Shown here: positions 55,445 to 64,000 of the stretch, piece after piece
Layout: each line of letters begins with the position of its first letter
How positions within the stretch are numbered: position 1 is the first letter of the stretch
DNA from: Phymatolithon calcareum
Lineage: Eukaryota > Rhodophyta > Florideophyceae > Hapalidiales
Assembly (NCBI GenBank): GCA_977006965.1
Contig: OZ345360.1
Span: forward strand, 1,116,001-1,180,000
Direction of reading: 5' to 3'
DNA length: 64,000 nt
Program-made: the position numbers and the translations under genes
The notes under the pieces: generated by a model
Told to the model about the DNA's origin: nothing
The model's database searches: none
Seen by the model: only the letters and a program-made list of their open reading frames with translations

Positions 55445-56568
55445 ATGAATGGCCCGGAGAGAGATAAAACGCTGGAAGATGCTTTTGGGAAGTCGGGTAA
55501 ACTGGTTATTCGCAAGGATAAGTTGAAGGACTTCTTGGCGGCAACCGAAGCGACGGACCGCTATATGTGCGTTGTGACGTCAGGTGGAAGTCAAGTGCCC
55601 CTGGAGAAGCGGGCTGTGCGTACCCTGGAAAACTTTAGCACTGGGGTGCGTGGTGCTCGCTGCGTCGAGGCTTTGCTCGATGCGGAGCAGTTGCGTCCGT
55701 ATAGCGTCATCCTTCTTTCACGCAAAGGCGCCGCATTACCGTATGCCAGGGATTTTAATGTGACGGACTTTAGTTCCGCTCTCGCGTTTGAGACTACTAG
55801 TAGTGGTGTGCAATTGCGAAACGTGAAGGCGAAGACGGCGTGTAAGCGTCTGCATGAAGTTGTAGAGCAGCAACGTCTGTTCGTTGCAGAGTATACAACA
55901 GTACAAGAGTATTTGTTCGCACTCAGATACATTGCAAAGAAATGCGCATTTCTGAAGAATCGCGTCATGTTTTGTTTAGCGGCTGCAGTCTCCGACTTTT
56001 ATGTTCCTACCCACGAACTGTCCGAGCACAAGATGCAGGCGACTGACGACAGCATGACACTCACTCTTCGTCGCGTGCCTAAGTGCCTCGGCCTACTCAG
56101 TTCCATCTGGGCCCCACAAGCGTTTATCGTATCGTTCAAGGTATTGTTGCCAATCGCCCTGACACTTGACAAATCTGCTCAAAAATATATTCCGACAGAC
56201 AAATTGTGCTCGCTTTTAGCCTGTTTCTGACATTTTCCCCTGCTTCTTCGAGTGCCGAACAGTTGGAGACCGATCCTGACGTCCTACAAGACAAAGCGAA
56301 AGCAGCATTGGAGACGTACAACACCCACCTTGTCGTCGGCAATGTTCTACATACACGTTACGAAGAGCTTACCCTGGTCAGCAAAAGCAATGTCCAGACG
56401 CTGCGCCCTCAGCAGCTGTTTCCAATCGAGGTTTCGCTTGTGCATGGCTTGATCACTCGTCATGGCCAGTATGCAAACGGCGAGGACTTCTGCGCTCTCG
56501 AGGGCACACGCAGCGTAGACAGCGACAGGTTCGCTAGCGTGGGACTCACAACCTCAGGAAATTTTTGA
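55445..56568 (+). CDS. PPCS: Phosphopantothenate-cysteine ligase, two exons
   Basis: Exons 55445-56140 and 56263-56568 join in phase 0 across a 122-nt intron (donor GTATTG), giving 333 residues and restoring IVSFKLETDPDVLQDKAKAA, the family signature across the join. The nucleotide-binding start is VTSGGSQVPLEKRAVRTLEN followed by FSTGVRGA. The enzyme joins cysteine to 4'-phosphopantothenate in coenzyme A synthesis; eukaryotic forms are separate from the decarboxylase, as here. The ATG at 55445 is the first in frame. Ends 11 bp from the 3' end of the convergent Sld5 gene, so their transcripts must overlap. Confidence 0.93.
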
Positions 56569-56579
56569 GTGCTTCCATG

Positions 56580-57356
56580 CTACACAAGCTCGGCGTCACC
56601 TTGAGTGAGCAGCTCACGTATGCGCGCATATCTCGTACATAAAATGTCTCCTTCGTTAAGCTCAATCGGATCATCTGTCGCCTCGTCGGACACAACGTAC
56701 GACCCGATAGTATTCCGCATTCGACAGAACGCAAAACGGTCTAGATTTGGCGGTACGGCGTGATGGACATTACCGTCCTTGTCCAGCTTGCGCAATTTCT
56801 CAGGTAGCATCGACAAAAACGAACGATTAAAATGGTCCTCCACCAAATTCATGTATGAGACTGCAAACTTCTGCTCCGCCTCGGAGAGCCTGTCGAACGT
56901 GACAGAATCTTTAAAGATAAACAGGATACATCGCTCAATCTTTTTGATGCGCACCCGAAAGTATGCACGCAATAGATAGTTCACGCGATCGATCTCCATG
57001 CGCTTGATGTGTGTTTCGAATCCTGTCGGTGCCTCCGCCTCGCCCATACCGCCAAACTCGACTGCATCTAGCGCGTCCTCCTGGCCCGTCACGAGCGCAC
57101 GCACTCCCTCCACGGTCTCTGTCGCGTATTGGAGAATTTCCGGACTGAACTCTTCGTTCAGCATCAAGCTCCGCATTTCGCGTAGCAGCCCATCGGCTAT
57201 TGACGGTTCTTCTCCGGCCTCTGGAACGCCTCCAAAGTGGGCCCCGCCCACGGTTAGTCCGCCAAGTGCACCGCGAGTGGGCTCTGCACTCAGCGCCATT
57301 TCTCCGAATGAGAAACTGCCCCCATCTGCCGAAGGACCTCCATCATTCGCCACCAT
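56580..57356 (-). CDS. SLD5: GINS complex subunit Sld5
   Basis: 258 residues, one exon. The helical A domain is RVNYLLRAYFRVRIKKIERC followed by LSEAEQKFAVSYMNLVEDHF and LSMLPEKLRKL; the small B domain ends DPIELNEGDILCTRYARIRE. This order (A then B) is that of Sld5/Psf1. GINS joins Cdc45 and Mcm2-7 in the replicative helicase. The N-terminal 90 residues are Gly/Ala-rich and longer than usual. Three E2F-type sites 115-165 bp upstream of the start suggest S-phase control. Confidence 0.9.
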   Translation of the reverse strand: MVANDGGPSADGGSFSFGEMALSAEPTRGALGGLTVGGAHFGGVPEAGEEPSIADGLLREMRSLMLNEEFSPEILQYATETVEGVRALVTGQEDALDAVEFGGMGEAEAPTGFETHIKRMEIDRVNYLLRAYFRVRIKKIERCILFIFKDSVTFDRLSEAEQKFAVSYMNLVEDHFNRSFLSMLPEKLRKLDKDGNVHHAVPPNLDRFAFCRMRNTIGSYVVSDEATDDPIELNEGDILCTRYARIRELLTQGDAELV

Positions 57357-57470
57357 CTTGCACAGGGAACTTCGTGCAACGACAGCGCTATTTCTTCACG
57401 CACGATCTTGTGTGCCTCTTGGTACAGTACTGTACAGTTCTCCATCGCTGAACCACATCGTTTTCAATTA

Positions 57471-57517
57471 ATTGGCGCGAGACAATTTGGCGCGAAATTG
57501 ATCTATTTCGCGCCAAA
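57471..57517 (-). promoter_or_regulatory. Cluster of three E2F/DP-type sites upstream of Sld5
   Basis: TTTGGCGCGAAA at 57486-57497 and its exact reverse complement at 57506-57517 form an inverted pair eight bases apart; TTGGCGCGAG at 57472-57481 is a third, weaker site. TTTSGCGC is the E2F consensus, and replication genes are classical E2F targets. The pair also makes a palindrome, which could alternatively belong to the palindrome class seen elsewhere. Confidence 0.65.
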
Positions 57518-57520
57518 AAT

Positions 57521-59712
<2,192 letters not shown>

Positions 59713-59784
59713 ATGGAAGAGGGCGACGCGCGCGTGCTAGAAGAAGGGTAATGCAAAAGTAGTGCTATAAGATATACCAAGGCG

Positions 59785-61531
59785 CTAGTCCCATCGAGGC
59801 ATCAGCCTCCTGTTCAGGAAGGCCGTCATGTGCATTGTGAAGGCGTACACCCAAGGCGACCAGTAAATGAAGCTGGCAATAACGGTGCCTAGAATCAGTC
59901 CCACGAAAATGTTACGCATTCTCGTCGGCATTGTGTCCAAGCAAAGTCCAAGAAGAAGCTGCCCGTACGTTAGCGCCGGAAGGTAATGATACAAAAAGTA
60001 ACACCGCTCTACAAAAATGTACGGGAGCAAATTGATGAAATAGCCAGAAAGAAGAAAACTTCCAAGTCTAAAAAGCCGATACACCGGATGATCCTTCAAA
60101 ATATAGACTCGATAACGGATGAAAACCGGGAGCGAGATCGTCAGGAAGGCCACTGCTGCAAATACCCAGAGGGCACCAGCGGGATTCTGTATCAGATAAA
60201 TAGCTCGGACGAACGGGTGCTCCTCTGAATAGTCGACGTTCCTGGCGACATAGTAAAAGATGCCGCGCATGTTCAGCGGCCATTCGTACCACTTGGATTC
60301 CCATTGATGACGCGTCTTAATTATCCTGTTTGCCACGAACTGGCGCACGTGCAATTCTTTAAATGCTTCCGGAAAGCTGTAGTCGTTGGTCGCATTGAAT
60401 GGCATACTCGCATTTCCGTGCAATGTGGAGCGAAAACGGTTGCTCATACGCACGGCGGAAGGTGTACTCTCTTTCGCGATTTGCACAAATACGTACCAAG
60501 GGACGACATACAACGTGAATCCGACTATTGCTGCGATGATGCAGTCCGAGACAGGAAGTGGGCGACGCAGGTGCCAGACACCAAAGGCGCACACGACAGC
60601 AATGAGAAACGGGGTGGCGCCAGCGGTCCACTTGACCGACATAGCCGCGGAGCAACTGAGAGCGGTCGCGATGAGGTAGCGATAAAAGCGAAGAGTGCCA
60701 CGCTTGCTGTTTTCAACGAGATTGAACATGCGAAGTGCACATAGCAAGGATAGTTTGAGGTAAAAGATTAACTGGGCGTCGATGAGGATTAAGCGGCTTT
60801 CGACGAGCAGCAGGTTATCAAATAGCGGCAAACATGCAGTAACAAATGCGCATAAGCGGCTTACATGCAGCTCTCTGGCAATGAGGTACATGAGGGGAAT
60901 GCAAAGAGAACCGAACATTGCCGATGGGACTCTGGCGTAGTAGTAATCGCCATTGGTGTACTCAATTCCAGTTTGAAATTCAAAGCCTTGTTCGCGATAT
61001 CCAGTAAGCCACGCGAAAAATGCCAGTGTTAACTTTCCCAGCCATGGATGAATGTCAAACGCAAACTGCCAAAAGGAGCATTGGAAATTAGAACCACGAT
61101 ATGTTTTGATATCGCACTAAGTTAGAAGCGCCCCATGTGTGTTTTCACTCGTCTCTAAGAACGAGCGAATGCAATGGAAATTTGGCCAGAAAAGAAAACA
61201 CGTAACACACCTTCCCTTGGAGGAGAGACTCCATAAATCCGCCAAAATGTAATTCATCGAAGACGACTGCATTGGGCTTGGAGAGGCGGAAAAACCGGGT
61301 GAAGATGGAAAAGGCGGAGAGAATGCATAATATGCCACAGTCTGTCCTCACGAAGCTATCAATGTCTCTCAGTGTGCCTTTTTTGAAGATCACTGGCTTG
61401 CTTTTTGACTTGAGATAATCATTGCACGAATAGTGCGGCTGTGTGAGAGAATCAGGTATGTGGTAGTTTGCACTGTCTTCAAAATTGCGGGCGGGTGATT
61501 TTCGAAACGGAAGGCGCTGGCGCAGTGCCAT
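59785..61531 (-). CDS. Protein O-mannosyltransferase family (GT39), no MIR domain, two exons
   Basis: Exons 61531-61211 and 61065-59785 join across a 145-nt intron (donor GTGTGT, acceptor TTTTGGCAG) to 533 residues. The join restores FDELHFGGFMESLLQGK followed by FAFDIHPWLGKLTL; PMTs have VVFDExHFG...FDxHPPLGK, with the acidic pair in the first lumenal loop essential. Multiple membrane segments follow, then the C-terminal four-helix block ending near IYWSPWVYAF. The usual central MIR domain (about 180 residues) is absent: only a short loop (about residues 320-380) joins the two membrane parts. Such MIR-less forms exist in bacteria. HPW replaces HPP. It should sit in the ER membrane and mannosylate Ser/Thr of secretory proteins, by homology. 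Confidence 0.85.
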
Positions 61532-62332
61532 GGCAACGGGTGAGGGTTTATACTATCGGCAAGGTGGCTTAGTCCGGCTTGCCATAGCGACTAAGTGAAG
61601 AGAGCGCTTTCTCATCGCTGCGGTGCCTCATCGTCGCCAGTTGCATTCCTCGTCGGGCCGTTCGTCAGGGATACGGCATCATTATTGTCCCGCTTGAGGT
61701 TCGCACTGTGGCTCACTTCGACTTGAACGACGGAGAGAGGACTCTCCTGTAAATGTTTTTTGACTGGCAGGGCTACAACGAGCTATCATACAGGACACGT
61801 CCTGCGGCAAGCTGTCTGTCCCTTATTTTCGGGAAAAGTTATGACGCATATATTTTAATCGGATGAAAGTTGGTTTAAGGCTAAAATATTATTATTAATC
61901 AACTGGTACGTCTTTTGTAGACGTTTCAGGGGTTGCATTATCCAACTAAAAGCTTCCAAGCGTACATTCTGCAACGTGTATTTTCATCGGGGAGGTTGCT
62001 CCGTCCAGATCAGGTTTTCAAGCCTGCCTCGGCGGAGTGTATGGCGTCAACCAGGGCACAGGTCGTCAACCAGCAGTGGGGAGTTACTGGATTGTGCTCC
62101 AATCGGCTCTCTTTGCAGGCGAGACTGCGAACTCATTTTAGTACCTACTGTGAAGGTGCCTTCTCATTGCAACACCAGACGCTGATGCACTGGGGCGTCG
62201 CGTGAGCTTCTGACTTGCGGGTTGGTTGAAAAACAGTCTCGTCGGTCTCATGCCTTCTTTCGCGCACGCCGTTCGTCTACTCTCATACAACTCGCATTGT
62301 CTACACCCACTGTTGCGCTACGCACGGCGCGC
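61532..62332. promoter_or_regulatory. Divergent intergenic region between PMT and the zinc-finger gene
   Basis: 801 bp between start codons. The small frames inside are unsupported. No clear TATA element; it presumably contains both promoters and the leader of the zinc-finger mRNA. Confidence 0.4.
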
Positions 62333-63817
62333 ATGGACCCGCTAACGTTTCACGATGGGTGCTACTGCTTCCGCGACGGTGAGGTCGAAGAAGCGCGCCA
62401 GCTAGGCCTGGAAGTGCGCTGCGGTGGCGGCTTACCATGCAGCTGCATGCCCTTCGATGACTCTTCGTTCTCCCTCGTCGATCCCCTGTTTAACAGCTCA
62501 GCTGCAGAAGAGTGGCCGTCAGTACAATCCAACGACCCGTTCAAACTGGATGTCTGGCCATCGCAAGACGAACACCCAGAACCACAACCACAAGTGCAAC
62601 ACCAGCCATATCAACCACGTCAGCGCCCTCCGAAAACAGCCACGAAAAGAGGACCGCCAGAATCTGTGTGTTGCGGATGTCCATGCAAAATGCTACATCA
62701 GGCTGCAGCGCAAAAGAAAAAACTTTGCTGTGGCGATAATTGCGAGTGCAGCAAGGGGACTTGCACGTGCCCAGACCATATTGTTTCCGCGTCTGGTCGA
62801 TGCTGCGAGGGGGAAGCTCTACATTTATTGCGTTCGGAAAGCGCTTCTACAGCCGGCGCTATCTGTGCGACGAAATCCTCATCGCTTCCGTCTATGCCGA
62901 CCATCAAGTCCCAGCGACTCACACGACCAGTTGCTCCCCTACCGGAGCCGTTGTCCGATATATCCACACCGGATAATCCTGTGGAGTCGGTGTTTCGCGA
63001 AGTTTTGTCTTCCTCAGTCAAGCTCGCCACAGTTGGATCTTTGCTACATCCTTCCCCAGGTGCAGGAAACACGGTCACTGGAGCACCCGATGCGCTCGAT
63101 TATGCATTTCAGGATGCCACCGTGCCTGGAAATAGGGAAAGACGAACCCCTGCCAAGTTCGAACGTGCGCGAACCTCGTGCTGCGCCCCGGTCGCTGTGC
63201 CTCCCCCTGTACTGCGACCACTGCATCCGCCTCAGTCTGCACCCGTCTTGACAATCACCGAGAAATCTATCAAAACCGAAGCAACCAGGGTTGTAGATCA
63301 TGAGCATGTAGCTGCAGTTACTGTTTTCAACTGTGCAGATTGCACACTAAGTTTTGCAACGCAACGCGAGTTGGAGTCGCATGGAGCTAAAAAGCACCAG
63401 AAAAATCGACCGTACGTTTGTAACACTTGCGCAGCAAGCTTTTTATTCAAGCAAAATCGTGACCGGCACATTGTTGAAGTTCATCAGGGCAAGAGACCAC
63501 ACCCATGTCCACACAGTCAATGTGGGGCTGCCTTCAAGAATAGTAGTGGGCTTAAGCAACATACGCGAACCGTCCATGACAAAGAGCGCCCCTTCAGGTG
63601 CGAACAATGTACATCTTCCTTCGGGCAAAGGAATCATCTCACTCAACACGTTCGTGTGGTGCATGATCGCCTAAAACTTTTCCAGTGCTCGATTTGCGAG
63701 ACGTCTTTTTCAAATCGCGGTAATTTGAATCAGCATGTGCGGCGAAAACATGGCGACAGCGCTCAAGGTTCGTCTAGTACGCGCTCCAAACTATCGTCAG
63801 GAAGTCCGTCTGGTTGA
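62333..63817 (+). CDS. C2H2 zinc-finger protein with metallothionein-like cysteine block
   Basis: Start at MDPLTFHDG, the first ATG in the frame (494 residues). Residues about 110-165 hold twelve cysteines: CCGCPC, then KKLCCGDNCECSKGTCTCP and a final CC, a pattern of C-x-C and CC groups like copper/zinc-binding metallothioneins. Five C2H2 fingers occupy about residues 345-480 (FNCADC, YVCNTC, HPCPHSQC, FRCEQC, FQCSIC, each with HxxxxH-type ends). The middle is Ser/Pro-rich. Fingers bind DNA; the cysteine block could sense metal, as in animal MTF-1 or fungal copper factors, by analogy only. Ends in a Ser-rich tail. Confidence 0.82.
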   Translation: MDPLTFHDGCYCFRDGEVEEARQLGLEVRCGGGLPCSCMPFDDSSFSLVDPLFNSSAAEEWPSVQSNDPFKLDVWPSQDEHPEPQPQVQHQPYQPRQRPPKTATKRGPPESVCCGCPCKMLHQAAAQKKKLCCGDNCECSKGTCTCPDHIVSASGRCCEGEALHLLRSESASTAGAICATKSSSLPSMPTIKSQRLTRPVAPLPEPLSDISTPDNPVESVFREVLSSSVKLATVGSLLHPSPGAGNTVTGAPDALDYAFQDATVPGNRERRTPAKFERARTSCCAPVAVPPPVLRPLHPPQSAPVLTITEKSIKTEATRVVDHEHVAAVTVFNCADCTLSFATQRELESHGAKKHQKNRPYVCNTCAASFLFKQNRDRHIVEVHQGKRPHPCPHSQCGAAFKNSSGLKQHTRTVHDKERPFRCEQCTSSFGQRNHLTQHVRVVHDRLKLFQCSICETSFSNRGNLNQHVRRKHGDSAQGSSSTRSKLSSGSPSG

Positions 63818-64000
63818 TTGCTCTAGGCGCTGGGTTTTGCTTCCACTAACAAATTGTACCGCGCCCTTGACGCTTAAAGAACTACGACTCAATATTGTCA
63901 AAAATCTGTGAACCTTGTCACAATAAAACATAGCCAGACTAAAATACCTCTTCGCCTACAAACCACCGCACTAGAAGTGGAGCAATGGCGCAAGTGAGCA
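63818..64000. other. Window end, 3' flank of the zinc-finger gene
   Basis: An AATAAA signal at 63922-63927 may be the polyadenylation signal of the zinc-finger gene. Nothing else supported. Confidence 0.5.

Noticed and set aside
57486-57517. Treating the GCGCGAAA inverted pair only as another random palindrome
   Set aside because: The half-sites match the E2F consensus exactly and sit upstream of a replication gene, so a regulatory reading is preferred, though the other remains possible.

Overview
This is nuclear DNA from a eukaryote. Nine GT-AG introns can be placed, all short (69-145 nt) and mostly near the 5' ends of genes, so it is not bacterial. The protein set (AP-1 mu, Sld5/GINS, DPH2, NUFIP, MADS box, SLC25 carrier, a plant-type ornithine carbamoyltransferase, a protein O-mannosyltransferase) and the intron-poor, compact genes embedded in a repeat-rich genome fit a multicellular red alga (Chondrus-like florideophyte) best. 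That assignment is inference; no rRNA or organelle marker is present to prove it.

Bases 1-33 kb are repeat-dominated. Two decayed copies of a transposable element encoding a TnpB/Fanzor-type RuvC nuclease lie at 1-3236 (minus, cut by the window edge) and about 29950-32900 (plus); a third short fragment lies near 9.4 kb. The second copy carries a hAT-type miniature element with an 8-bp target duplication and a tRNA-like insertion. Other repeats are a small-element family with shared ends, two LINE-like 3' ends and two further dispersed repeat pairs. The only convincing genes here are three members (9.9, 15.9 and 26.1 kb) of an unrecognised paralogous protein family. The intergenic DNA is full of long perfect palindromes and of the heptamer TACAGTA.

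Bases 33-64 kb hold most of the recognisable genes, in order: NUFIP-like snoRNP assembly factor (-), SLC25 carrier (-), AP-1 mu (+), MADS-box factor (+), small two-exon protein (+), CRAL-TRIO protein (-), nucleolin-like RRM/RGG protein (+), EgtD-like histidine methyltransferase (-), DPH2 (-), phosphopantothenate-cysteine ligase (+), Sld5 (-), ornithine carbamoyltransferase (+), PMT-family mannosyltransferase without MIR domain (-), and a five-finger C2H2 factor with a cysteine-rich block (+). Carrier/AP-1 mu and DPH2/ligase are divergent pairs; ligase/Sld5 (11 bp apart) and carbamoyltransferase/PMT (72 bp apart) are convergent pairs. The genes are housekeeping functions without one shared pathway. 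Sld5 has three E2F-type sites in its upstream region.

The strongest leads are: (i) the Fanzor-type element copies, with the RuvC-III signature still readable and an in-frame TGA shared by both copies; (ii) the palindrome swarm, where comparing repeat copies inside the window shows palindromes arising in place by inverted local copying; (iii) the three-member orphan family.
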